A stretch of 64,000 nucleotides of DNA from Micromonospora sp. NBC_00389 (GTDB lineage: Bacteria; Actinomycetota; Actinomycetes; Mycobacteriales; Micromonosporaceae). Location: the NCBI RefSeq assembly GCF_036059255.1, contig NZ_CP107947.1, positions 2,666,001 to 2,730,000 on the forward strand, given 5' to 3'. Below are positions 9,798 to 17,652 of the stretch, piece after piece (the first letter of the stretch is position 1; each line of letters starts with the position of its first letter). The position numbers were made by a program, and so were the translations under genes. The notes beneath the pieces are model-generated. The model saw only the letters and a program-made list of their open reading frames with translations, searched no databases and had not been told where the DNA came from.

Positions 9798-11071
9798 CAG
9801 CTACGCTCAGCCCTCGCCGGCGGAAAGAAGTGATCAACGCGTTGCGGCGTGGCACCGTGCCACAAAACGGTCTTGACGTGCTGGCGGTGGGCTTTGATCG
9901 CTTTCAATCCACGATGGACGATGAGCTCGAAGTCCTATCGTCTGGCGGCGCTGTCTTCAAGGCCGTGCGCGGTGAGTATGGCTCCGGCAAGACGTTCTTT
10001 GCTCGCTGGCTAGGTGAAAGGGCCAAACGGCGAGGCATGGCGGTTGCCGAGGTGCAGATCTCCGAAACTGAGACCCCGCTGCACCGATTGGAGACCGTGT
10101 ACCGGCGGATCTGTGAATCGTTGCAGACCGCTGAGTTCCCGCCCTCCGCGCTGCGGCCCGTACTGGACGCTTGGTTATTCGGCTTGGAGCAGGAGGCCGG
10201 CGAGGCGGCCGACGCGGTATTGGAGCGGCGCCTGGCGTCGGTGTCCCGCACCACGCCTGCCTTCGCGGCCGCCTTGCGCGCCTACCGATGCGCTCTGCAC
10301 GGCGGCGACGTATCTACTGCCGAGGGTCTCGTTGCCTGGCTCGGGGGCCAGCCCCATGTGTCCACCTCCGTCCGACGGGGTGCTGGCGTGCGCGGGGACC
10401 TGGATCACTTCGGGGCGTTCGGCTTCCTGCAAGGACTGCTCACCGTCCTGAGGGACAGCGGTCATCCCGGATTGCTGCTTGTGCTCGACGAGGTTGAGAC
10501 GCTGCAGCGGGCCAGGTCCGATGTACGAGACAAAGCGCTGAACGCTCTCCGCCAGCTCATCGACGAGGTCGACTCCGGGCGCTTCCCTGGGCTCTACCTG
10601 CTCATTACCGGCACGCCGGCGTTCTTCGAAGGCACCCAGGGCGTGCAGCGACTGACGCCGCTCGCCCAACGACTGGCCACCGACTTTAAGACTGACGCTC
10701 GCTTCGACAACCCCCGTGCGGTACAAGTGCGGCTGCCTGGTTTCACGGAGGACTCGTTGCGCGAGGTTGGGACACGCGTGCGGGACCTGTTCGCCGGTGA
10801 TGCTGGGAATTCGACACGCATTAGTCAGGTGGTCGACGAGCGGTATATCGGCGATCTGGCATCAGCCATGGCTGGACGTTTAGGCGGCCAGGTGGGAATC
10901 GCGCCTCGACTGTTTCTCAAGAAGCTCGTCGGCGAGGTTCTAGACCGCGTGGATCAGTTTCCCGACTTCGACCCGCGCGTTGATTACGCACTGACCGTTG
11001 CCGCCACCGAGATGACTGCGGTTGAGCGCAATGCCGCCAGTGCCGACGAGGTGTCGCTGGACCTGCCGTGA
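9794..11071 (+). CDS. brxD: BREX ATP-binding protein BrxD
   Basis: This 425-aa ATPase is the BrxD component of type 2 BREX. Walker A GEYGSGKT sits at residues 60-67, and a Walker B LLLVLDEVETLQ follows at nt about 10470-10505, as in the Orc1/Cdc6-like AAA group. A sensor-like ITGTPAFFEG is at nt about 10606-10635. The GTG start overlaps the pglZ stop by 4 bp, and its TGA overlaps the brxHI GTG by 4 bp. BrxD is thought to load or regulate the helicase BrxHI, which fits their coupling here; this is inference from family and context. Confidence 0.9.
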   Translation: MTATLSPRRRKEVINALRRGTVPQNGLDVLAVGFDRFQSTMDDELEVLSSGGAVFKAVRGEYGSGKTFFARWLGERAKRRGMAVAEVQISETETPLHRLETVYRRICESLQTAEFPPSALRPVLDAWLFGLEQEAGEAADAVLERRLASVSRTTPAFAAALRAYRCALHGGDVSTAEGLVAWLGGQPHVSTSVRRGAGVRGDLDHFGAFGFLQGLLTVLRDSGHPGLLLVLDEVETLQRARSDVRDKALNALRQLIDEVDSGRFPGLYLLITGTPAFFEGTQGVQRLTPLAQRLATDFKTDARFDNPRAVQVRLPGFTEDSLREVGTRVRDLFAGDAGNSTRISQVVDERYIGDLASAMAGRLGGQVGIAPRLFLKKLVGEVLDRVDQFPDFDPRVDYALTVAATEMTAVERNAASADEVSLDLP

Positions 11072-13227
11072 ATTCTGTAGAGCGCTTGCACCCCGCAGTG
11101 GTGCACAACGTCGTCAACACTCTCGGGTGGCCGGACTTGCGGCCGTTGCAGCGATTGGCGATGGAGCCGCTGCTCGCCGGCGAGGACGCGCTCCTGTTGG
11201 CGCCGACCGCGGGCGGGAAGACGGAGGCAGCGGTGTTCCCGCTGCTGTCCCGGATGGTTGCAGAGCGCTGGAGCGGCACGTCCGTGCTCTACCTGTGCCC
11301 GCTCAAGGCACTGCTCAACAACCTGCTGCCCCGGCTAGAGCGCTACACGGACTGGGTGGGCCGACGCGCGGCCCTTTGGCACGGCGACGTGACGACGTCC
11401 CGCAGGCGTGCTGTGCTCGCAGGACGGCCCGACATCCTGCTCACCACCCCTGAGTCGTTGGAATCGATGCTGGTCAGCACCAACGTTGATCACCGATTGT
11501 TCTTCGAGGGCTTGCAGGCAGTCGTGGTGGACGAGGTGCACGCCTTTGCCGGTGATGACCGAGGCTGGCACCTGCTTGCCGTGTTGGAGCGGCTGACGCA
11601 TGTGATTGGCCGACCTCTGCAACGTGTTGGCCTTTCCGCCACTGTGGGCAATCCGCCGCAGCTACTGACCTGGCTCCAGGGCTCCGGTGTCGGTAGCCGG
11701 CCGGGTCGTGTTGTTGCGCCAGACCTGGCGCTGGCACCCGCGATTGGCGGTTCAGCGCAAATGGCGGCCGGCCTTCCCGAGGGTGGTGGACCACCGCCCG
11801 GAGACATCGAACTCGATTACGTGGGCTCGCTGCACAACGCGGCCACGGTCATTGCCTCGCTACACGCGGGAGAGAAGCGCCTAGTTTTCTGTGAATCCCG
11901 ACAGACGGTCGAGGAACTGGGCCAACTGCTGCGCGAGAAGGGCGTGACCACATTCCTTTCACATGCGTCGCTCTCCGCAGACGAGCGCCGCCGGTCAGAG
12001 CAAGCGTTCGCCGAGGCGCGCGACTGCGTGATCGTTTCGACGAGCACGCTGGAGCTGGGCATCGACGTCGGAGACCTGGATCGGGTTATCCAGATCGACG
12101 CCCCGTCGACGGTGGCCTCCTTCCTGCAGCGGCTCGGTCGCACAGGTCGTCGGTCCGGCAGCAGCCGGAACTGCCTCTTCCTAACGCGCGACGGCGCGGC
12201 ATTGACCGAGGCGGCGGCGTTGCTGCTGCTCTGGGGCCGAGGCTGGGTAGAGCCGGTCACTCCGCCGCCTGAGCCCCGGCACATCGTGGCCCAGCAGGTA
12301 CTCGCGCTGTGCTTGCAGGAGCACCGGGTTGGTGACCAACTGTGGGCGCAGTGGTGGAATGGGCTGGAACCCTTCGCGCGAAGTGCTGAGCCGATAGTGG
12401 GCTACCTCGTCGAGCAGGGCTACCTCGACAGCGACGGTGGCATGCTCTTTATCGGCCTTGCCGCCGAGCTGCAGTTTGGTCGTCGCCACTTCATGGAAAT
12501 GATGGCAGTCTTCACCGGGCCGCCGGAGTTCACCGTGCTGCTCGGGCGCACCGAGCTGGGCCAGATCGACCCCAGCCTGCTGACCGAGGAGGTCCCGAAC
12601 GGCGACCGGCGGCTCCTACTGGCCGGACGTAGCTGGCGGGTCACGTACATAGATTGGCGTCGGCGGCGCTGCTTCGTGGAGCCTGCGGACGGCGGGGGCC
12701 GGGCACGGTGGTTCGCCGGCGGCTGGGCCGGACTGAGCTTTGAGTTGACCCGGGCAATGCGCGACGTCCTGCTCGGAGCGGATCCGCCAGTAATGCTTAC
12801 TCGGAGAGCAGTTGAGCGACTGGCGCGGGAACGAGACGAGAGGATCCACCTCGTCCATCCAGGCGGCAGCGTGATCGTGCGGGAACCTAACGGCGACCTG
12901 CGTTGGTGGACGTGGGCCGGGTTTCGCGCCAACGCGACACTCACAGCAACCCTGAGCGAAGTGGTCGACCCGGTGCAGCGGTTCGACGACACAAGCATCA
13001 GACTCCGTGAGGACCTAACGCCGAGCAACTGGCGGCAGCTCGTCGCGAATGCCGGGGAGCGGCTTTGCCTTCCTGAGGTGAACGAGAAGGCCCTCACCGG
13101 CCTCAAGTTCAGTTCGGCCCTGCCGAAGCGCCTGGCCATGGCGACGGTAGCCACGCGGCTCGCAAATTTGGACGCTGCAGCTACTGTTCTGAAGGAGCCG
13201 ACCCGTTTCGTATCGATTGGCGCCTAG
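11068..13227 (+). CDS. brxHI: BREX helicase BrxHI (Lhr-like DEAD/DEAH)
   Basis: This is a superfamily 2 helicase of 719 aa, the last conserved gene of the type 2 BREX operon. Motif I is APTAGGKTEAA (nt about 11200-11232), motif II VVVDEVHAF (DEVH, nt about 11524-11550), motif III LSATVGNP, and motif VI QRLGRTGRRSG (nt about 12127-12159). The arrangement resembles the helicase core of Lhr. It begins with GTG overlapping the brxD stop. No BREX gene follows; the next gene is on the opposite strand, so the operon ends here. Confidence 0.9.
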   Translation: MNSVERLHPAVVHNVVNTLGWPDLRPLQRLAMEPLLAGEDALLLAPTAGGKTEAAVFPLLSRMVAERWSGTSVLYLCPLKALLNNLLPRLERYTDWVGRRAALWHGDVTTSRRRAVLAGRPDILLTTPESLESMLVSTNVDHRLFFEGLQAVVVDEVHAFAGDDRGWHLLAVLERLTHVIGRPLQRVGLSATVGNPPQLLTWLQGSGVGSRPGRVVAPDLALAPAIGGSAQMAAGLPEGGGPPPGDIELDYVGSLHNAATVIASLHAGEKRLVFCESRQTVEELGQLLREKGVTTFLSHASLSADERRRSEQAFAEARDCVIVSTSTLELGIDVGDLDRVIQIDAPSTVASFLQRLGRTGRRSGSSRNCLFLTRDGAALTEAAALLLLWGRGWVEPVTPPPEPRHIVAQQVLALCLQEHRVGDQLWAQWWNGLEPFARSAEPIVGYLVEQGYLDSDGGMLFIGLAAELQFGRRHFMEMMAVFTGPPEFTVLLGRTELGQIDPSLLTEEVPNGDRRLLLAGRSWRVTYIDWRRRRCFVEPADGGGRARWFAGGWAGLSFELTRAMRDVLLGADPPVMLTRRAVERLARERDERIHLVHPGGSVIVREPNGDLRWWTWAGFRANATLTATLSEVVDPVQRFDDTSIRLREDLTPSNWRQLVANAGERLCLPEVNEKALTGLKFSSALPKRLAMATVATRLANLDAAATVLKEPTRFVSIGA

Positions 13228-13361
13228 CGATGGTGCTGCTGTCAGGGGGGCTATAGCGTGGGCTGTTAAAGACTGAGGGCTCCTCGACGGGTCCCAGCCC
13301 AACTGCGAATGTTGCTCCTCCGGTTCAATAAGTTCCAAGGATGTCAAAGAGGCTAAATCTA

Positions 13362-13925
13362 TCAGAGCCAGCGGTTGGGGTCTGCCATAACGAGCATCTT
13401 GTCCAGCTCCTTCAGCGCGGGCCGGCTATACAGATCGCTATATTTCTTGTCCGCGCGGAAGGCCCCGAGGTAACCCACCATCGCCAACAAGGCATCTTCG
13501 GCTCGCTGGCCGATGACGTGCTGTTTAGTGGCCGTATCGAAGCGGACATTGTCGGTCCGTTTAGTGACGAGGTCATCGCGGACGTAAATCCGTGCCTCCA
13601 CCATGTCCACGGTAACGGCGCCCACCAGCCTTACGAGCGACTTGCGTAGTCTATGCCGCTTCCGGCGAGACAGGTCGAGAGCGCCTCGCAGTACGCCCAG
13701 GGCAAATTCTTCCAGGCGCTTGGGAGAAAGATGCTCCTCCCGGTAGCGGCCCTCCTGGTGCGCCATATCGCGGTAGTACAGCTCCTCATGGCGGAAGGTC
13801 GCGATCAACTCGCTCAGTGACTTCCTCGCCCCTCGTCGCACCTTTGCGCGCTCCGTCAGGAAGGTGTTGTACGGCAATAGCATCACGCCGATGGCGACCA
13901 CCACGAGCGGCATCCAATCCTTCAC
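13362..13925 (-). CDS. membrane-anchored hypothetical protein
   Basis: A 187-aa protein that I do not recognise. Residues about 4-20 (WMPLVVVAIGVMLLPY) form one hydrophobic N-terminal helix. A long basic, charged cytosolic part rich in helices follows (the RKRHRLRKSLVRLVGAV region). The start is a GTG at 13925 with only a weak AAAGGG site upstream. It converges on brxHI with 134 bp between stops and lies 118 bp from the left end of the IS701 copy, so its promoter region may be altered by that insertion. It could be an accessory of the defence island or an unrelated gene. Confidence 0.6.
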   Translation of the reverse strand: MKDWMPLVVVAIGVMLLPYNTFLTERAKVRRGARKSLSELIATFRHEELYYRDMAHQEGRYREEHLSPKRLEEFALGVLRGALDLSRRKRHRLRKSLVRLVGAVTVDMVEARIYVRDDLVTKRTDNVRFDTATKQHVIGQRAEDALLAMVGYLGAFRADKKYSDLYSRPALKELDKMLVMADPNRWL

Positions 13926-14042
13926 GGCATTACGGTAACCCTTTGCTGCGCCTCGGGATGGCCCTCGGCCGGCGACCGATGGTATTCGTCACTCGGTAGC
14001 GAGGTCGCGTCTTCGAACCGTTACGAACCGGGGAGTCCCTAA

Positions 14043-14056
14043 TACTCCAGCCGGGG
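14043..14056. repeat. IS701 left terminal inverted repeat
   Basis: TACTCCAGCCGGGG directly follows the CTAA target copy at 14039-14042 and is perfectly complementary to 15460-15473. Confidence 0.88.
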
Positions 14057-14129
14057 TTGTTGACCATGGCTGAGCTGCGGTTCGATGTGATGCGCGAACG
14101 AAGGCAGCCACCGTCGATCATGGACGGTT

Positions 14130-15452
14130 GTGTGGACTGACCATGATGCAGCGGTGGCTGCCGGATACAGGGTAGACGCCCAGCGGTGGCGGGTGTTGTT
14201 CGACGACCTGATGCTGACGGTCGGGCAACGTTTCCGCAGGCCGGAGCCGCGTCGTCGAGTGGGTGACTTCGTCCGTGGCTTGCTGGCGCCGTTGCCGCGG
14301 AAGAACTGCTGGACGATTGCGGAGCATGCCGGGGACATGGGTCCGGACGGGATGCAGGACCTGCTGACCCGGGTGAAGTGGGACGATGCCGAGGTCCGCG
14401 CCGATGTCCGTGAGTTCGTCGGCCACCACCTCGGTCACGCCGAGGCCGTGCTGGTCATCGACGAGACAGGCGATCTGAAGAAGGGCCAGCACACCGTCGG
14501 CGTGCAGCGGCAGTATTCGGGCACCGCCGGGAAGATCGAGAACTGTCAGGTCGCCGTGCATCTGGTCTACGCCACCGATGCTGGTCACGCGATGCTCGAC
14601 ACGGCGCTCTACCTGCCCAAATCCTGGTGCAACGACGCCGAGCGCCGGGCTGAGGCCGGTGTCCCTGAGCAGGTGCGGTTCGCGACCAAGCCGCAGCTGG
14701 CGTCCCGGATGATCGCCGCAGCGGTCACCGCCGGGCTGCCATGTCGATGGGTGGCCGGCGACGAGGCCTACGGCAACGATCCGCGCCTGGCCGCCCAGCT
14801 CCGTCAGCTGCGACTGGGCTACGTCTTGGCCGTGGCCTGCTCTCATCAGGTGATCACCGGCCTCGGCGTCTACCGCGTTGACGCCCTCGCCGCCGGTCTT
14901 CCCGCCACCGCCTGGCAGCGGGTCTCCGCTGGTCGAGGCGCGAAAGGCTATCGCTACTACGACTGGTCCTTCACCGCCCTGCCACACGCCGCCGACGCCC
15001 ACGGCGGGCACCACTGGCTGCTGATCCGCCGCAACCGCCGCACTGGTGAGCTGGCCTTCTACCGCTGCTGGTCACCCGAGGCCGTCCCGCTACGCAGCCT
15101 CGTCCTGGTGGCCGGCCGCCGCTGGAAGATCGAAGAGTCATTCCAAGCCGCGAAGACCGGACTCGGCCTGGACCAGCACCAACACCGCCGCTGGACGTCC
15201 TGGCACCGCTGGACCACCCTGACGATCCTCGCCCACGCCTTCCTCGCCGCCGCGACCACACACCGCAGCCGTCCCGACCCGGCCGGGCTGATCGCGCTGA
15301 CCGCCAACGAACTACGCCACCTGTTCAACACCCTGATCATCGAACCCACCCGCCGCCGCTGCGACCCACTGCTCTGGTCAATCCGCCGACGCCGTCACCA
15401 AGCACGAGCCATGACCAGCCACTACGCCCGACAAGCACTCACCGAACCGTAA
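14130..15452 (+). CDS. IS701-family DDE transposase
   Basis: This 440-aa transposase is the only gene of the insertion sequence. The catalytic triad can be placed as D in LVIDETGDLKKG (nt about 14452-14487), D in VAGDEAYG (nt about 14752-14775) and E in WKIEESFQAAKTGLGLD (nt about 15124-15174). This is the usual DDE spacing of the IS701/IS4-like group. The GTG at 14130 lies 87 bp inside the left end and the stop is 21 bp from the right end, as expected for a compact IS. No frameshift or internal stop is seen, so it should be functional. Confidence 0.9.
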   Translation: MWTDHDAAVAAGYRVDAQRWRVLFDDLMLTVGQRFRRPEPRRRVGDFVRGLLAPLPRKNCWTIAEHAGDMGPDGMQDLLTRVKWDDAEVRADVREFVGHHLGHAEAVLVIDETGDLKKGQHTVGVQRQYSGTAGKIENCQVAVHLVYATDAGHAMLDTALYLPKSWCNDAERRAEAGVPEQVRFATKPQLASRMIAAAVTAGLPCRWVAGDEAYGNDPRLAAQLRQLRLGYVLAVACSHQVITGLGVYRVDALAAGLPATAWQRVSAGRGAKGYRYYDWSFTALPHAADAHGGHHWLLIRRNRRTGELAFYRCWSPEAVPLRSLVLVAGRRWKIEESFQAAKTGLGLDQHQHRRWTSWHRWTTLTILAHAFLAAATTHRSRPDPAGLIALTANELRHLFNTLIIEPTRRRCDPLLWSIRRRRHQARAMTSHYARQALTEP

Positions 15453-15459
15453 TCACAAT

Positions 15460-15473
15460 CCCCGGCTGGAGTA
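15460..15473. repeat. IS701 right terminal inverted repeat
   Basis: CCCCGGCTGGAGTA is the exact complement of 14043-14056 and is followed by the second CTAA at 15474-15477. Confidence 0.88.
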
Positions 15474-15618
15474 CTAAGGGACGTCTCGTAACTCGGTGAT
15501 GGCGTTGCCCGTAGCCGCGTCGGTGTTCAGCCGCCGAGGGCGATGTTGTGTAGGTGGGCGATGGCGTTCGTTCGAGGTAGTGACCAGCCCCGATGTTGGT
15601 GCCGCCGCCTTCTTGCCC

Positions 15619-15861
15619 TCATCCGCTAGAGGATTTGGTAGCTCGGTCGGCGACGAACGTTCCCTTGCCCTGTTGGCCTTCGACCAGGCCTCGGTCGCGA
15701 AGGATCCGTAGGGCAGCCTGCGCAGTGGAAACACTGACCTTGTACTGCTCGGCCAGCTGGGCGTACGTGGGCAGCTTGTCGCCCGGAGCCAGCTCTCCGC
15801 TGTCGATCTGCTCGGTGATGGCGTTGACGACGCGTAGATAGTCCGCGGGTCGGTTGGGCAT
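15619..15861 (-). CDS. short GntR-family transcriptional regulator
   Basis: An 80-aa protein that is little more than a GntR winged-helix domain: YLRVVNAITEQIDSGELAPG, then LPTYAQLAEQYKVSVSTAQAAL (recognition helix) and the wing GLVEGQQGKGTFVA. Such stand-alone domains without an effector-binding region are common as KorSA-like regulators of actinomycete integrative and conjugative elements. An inverted repeat TTAGGT...ACCTAA lies 72-92 bp upstream and is a candidate autoregulatory operator. It diverges from the small genes at 16286-17060, which it could control. The family is clear; the link to an integrative element is inference. Confidence 0.85.
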   Translation of the reverse strand: MPNRPADYLRVVNAITEQIDSGELAPGDKLPTYAQLAEQYKVSVSTAQAALRILRDRGLVEGQQGKGTFVADRATKSSSG

Positions 15862-16285
15862 GTGATGGCACTCCTCGCTCGGCTCTTCGATTTGAGCACG
15901 AGGACGTCATCAACTACAAGATGCATGTTGACTTAGGTAAGTACGTCACCTAACGTCGTCGGCGCGGGTTTCCTCGCTCGGCAGCTTGGTTTCCCGCGCT
16001 TTGGGTGATTGCCCGAACGGTGTCGGGGCAGCGGCTGTGGCAGAGCGCTCATGTCATCAGAGCTGTCCCGGCATCGCCGAGTCGGAAGGTCTCCGGCTCC
16101 GCGACTGGGCAGGTAGCACGGATGCGCCGGCAGCGACGTGTCGCACATCTTTCCGCTGCTCAAGGCCGCTGCGGAACGCATAAGCAGGCCCGGGGTGGGT
16201 GCTGGGCTCCGGTCGGTACGGACGCGCGGTCGTACCGTCCGACCCCGCCCGCCTCGGCGCCGCACCCAACAACCCAGGGAGGGAC
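15862..16285. other. intergenic region between gntR and small-gene cluster
   Basis: A 424-bp stretch without a convincing gene. It holds the TTAGGT/ACCTAA repeat and must contain the promoters of both divergent units. I see no other structure I can name; the open frames crossing it lack coding character. Confidence 0.5.
15933..15953. promoter_or_regulatory. candidate GntR operator (inverted repeat)
   Basis: TTAGGT at 15933-15938 and ACCTAA at 15948-15953 form a perfect 6-bp inverted repeat with a 9-bp spacer. It lies in the gap between the divergent gntR gene and the small-gene cluster. Position and symmetry suggest an operator; binding is inferred. Confidence 0.4.
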
Positions 16286-16540
16286 ATGGACTCGATCGAC
16301 GACATCCTCGGTGAACTACCCGTACCGACCCACGTCACCGCCGAAGACGTCAGCTTCGCCGTCAAGGCGGTCACCGTGCACGCCGCCGAGCGGTGGCCCG
16401 GCGGCCCGCGGTGTCGCAACGACCGCGCACCTCACCCCTGCCGCCTGCACCGCTGGGGCCGTCGGGTCCTCGACCAACGCGGCCCCACCAACCGGCAGAT
16501 CCGCGCGCTGATCGCCGAGCAGGAGGCGCCGCAGCGATGA
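16286..16540 (+). CDS. small hypothetical protein, possible integrative-element cargo
   Basis: An 84-aa protein starting MDSIDDILGELPVP, with a GGGAGGG site just upstream of the ATG at 16286; longer upstream readings lack a ribosome site. The second half has conserved-looking Cys and His residues (CRNDRAPHPCRLH) and an Arg-rich tail ending TNRQIRALIAEQ. The stop overlaps the next ATG (ATGA at 16537). I cannot assign a function. Proteins of this kind are often found beside GntR and DivIVA-like genes in mobile elements of actinomycetes (inference). Confidence 0.65.
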   Translation: MDSIDDILGELPVPTHVTAEDVSFAVKAVTVHAAERWPGGPRCRNDRAPHPCRLHRWGRRVLDQRGPTNRQIRALIAEQEAPQR

Positions 16541-16800
16541 TCTACGTGACCGGGGAGCGTCTGCAGCCGCACCACGCCCGCGTCGCCTCCTTCGATACCC
16601 GCTGGCGTGGCCTCGACCCCGCCCAGGTGCACGACTACCTCAACCGAGTAGCCGACGAACTCGAACGTCTGCACCGCGAGCTGACCACGGCGAACACTGA
16701 GGCCGAACGCATCCGCCAGGCGCTGCGGCAGTGGCAGTCCCGGCACACCGGCTGCCGCCACACGGATCCAGCTTCATCAAACAGCCGGTGGCAGCGATGA
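16537..16800 (+). CDS. small DivIVA-domain-like protein
   Basis: An 87-aa protein whose central part, FDTRWRGLDPAQVHDYLNRVADELERL, matches the N-terminal DivIVA/SepF-like consensus (F..R.RGYDP.QV..FL..V...L). A coiled-coil segment to about residue 70 (HRELTTANTEAERIRQALRQ) follows. It lacks the long coiled coil of true DivIVA/Wag31, so a polar-growth role is unlikely; it is probably an adaptor or element-encoded protein. It is coupled to both neighbours by 4-bp ATGA overlaps. Confidence 0.7.
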   Translation: MIYVTGERLQPHHARVASFDTRWRGLDPAQVHDYLNRVADELERLHRELTTANTEAERIRQALRQWQSRHTGCRHTDPASSNSRWQR

Positions 16801-17060
16801 CCGCACCCCGCTGGGTCATCCACCTTCCCACCACCCTGACCAGCCTCGACGGGGCTATCACCCTGGCCGTCGCCCTACGCGACTCGCTCGGTCACGTCAC
16901 CGCCATCGACTTCGGCGAGACCACCCTCAGCGAGGAGGATCAGCAATTCCTGCGTACCCGAATCTGGTGCGACGCCAAGCTCGACGGGGCCGGCCGCTGC
17001 CGGCGCCGCGACGACCACGACGGCCCGTGCGGGGACACGGATGAGGGCTCACGCCGGTAG
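16797..17060 (+). CDS. small hypothetical protein with Cys/His C-terminus
   Basis: An 87-aa protein, MTAPRWVIHLPTTLTSLDGA at the start, followed by a Cys/His-rich tail (CDAKLDGAGRCRRRDDHDGPC) that could bind a metal. The ATG at 16797 overlaps the previous TGA (ATGA), making this the third gene of a tight small operon. No known family comes to mind. It ends 9 bp before the GIY-YIG gene. Confidence 0.6.
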   Translation: MTAPRWVIHLPTTLTSLDGAITLAVALRDSLGHVTAIDFGETTLSEEDQQFLRTRIWCDAKLDGAGRCRRRDDHDGPCGDTDEGSRR

Positions 17061-17069
17061 CGTCCGGGG

Positions 17070-17471
17070 ATGCCCGACACCGCGCGCGACGACCTGCTGG
17101 CCGGCTTCACGGCTCCCCAGCCGTACGCCATGGAGACTGTCGCCGGCGCTCCCCGCGCGCCCGGCGTGGTCCTCGACGGCGGCATGGTCATCTACGTCGG
17201 TCGGACGAGGCGGGGACTGCGGGATCGCCTCCGGCAGCACCTGACCGGCAACCGCGGATCGTCGGTGCTGCACGACCAGGTCGGCCAGCTCCTCGACACC
17301 GCGGGCAACGGGGCGTCGGCCGCCGACATCGCGGGCTGGCTGGGTCGGTGCGAGGTCCGCTGGCAGGAGACCGACAACCCGGAGGGTACGAAGGAAGCCC
17401 TGGTCCTGGCCCTCAAGCCGCGCTTCAACCGGCAGGTGCCGAAGCCACGCGACGCGGACGGTGGCGAATAG
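17070..17471 (+). CDS. GIY-YIG nuclease-like domain protein
   Basis: A 133-aa protein with a compact GIY-YIG-like fold. The Tyr pair region reads PGVVLDGGMVIYVGRTRRGL, followed by the Arg in LRDRLRQHL, and the metal-binding Glu is plausible in GTKEALVLALKPRFNRQV. The first motif is degenerate (VVL in place of GIY), so activity is uncertain. It follows the small-gene operon by 9 bp and precedes the SNF2-type helicase gene by about 180 bp. It could belong to either unit or act alone. Confidence 0.7.
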   Translation: MPDTARDDLLAGFTAPQPYAMETVAGAPRAPGVVLDGGMVIYVGRTRRGLRDRLRQHLTGNRGSSVLHDQVGQLLDTAGNGASAADIAGWLGRCEVRWQETDNPEGTKEALVLALKPRFNRQVPKPRDADGGE

Positions 17472-17652
17472 CGGAGCAGCGCGGGGGCGACTGCCCTAAG
17501 CCGGAACGGCTCCGTCTTCCCACCTTCGGCGCAGATCGATCTCCATACGGCTGAGCGGGTCCGTCGAGACCGTCGAAGCGTGCCTATGCTCTGGGCATCG
17601 GGCGAGACTGCGGCTGAGGGCCAGTCGCGTGGGGCGAGTTCGAGGGGCGCGC

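Larger units (their letters stand above)
14043..15473 (+). mobile_element. IS701-family insertion sequence, 1,431 bp
   Basis: The element has ends that match as inverted repeats: TACTCCAGCCGGGG at 14043-14056 and its exact complement at 15460-15473, with partial similarity further in. It is flanked on both sides by the tetranucleotide CTAA (14039-14042 and 15474-15477). That is a 4-bp target duplication of the YTAR type expected for IS701. Inside is one intact transposase gene. The intact ends, duplication and reading frame suggest a recent, possibly still mobile insertion between the BREX operon and the GntR region. Confidence 0.9.

Noticed and set aside
15478-15618. Possible old transposase remnant right of the IS701 copy
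   Set aside because: The minus-strand frames look mildly coding, but no transposase motif can be identified with confidence.
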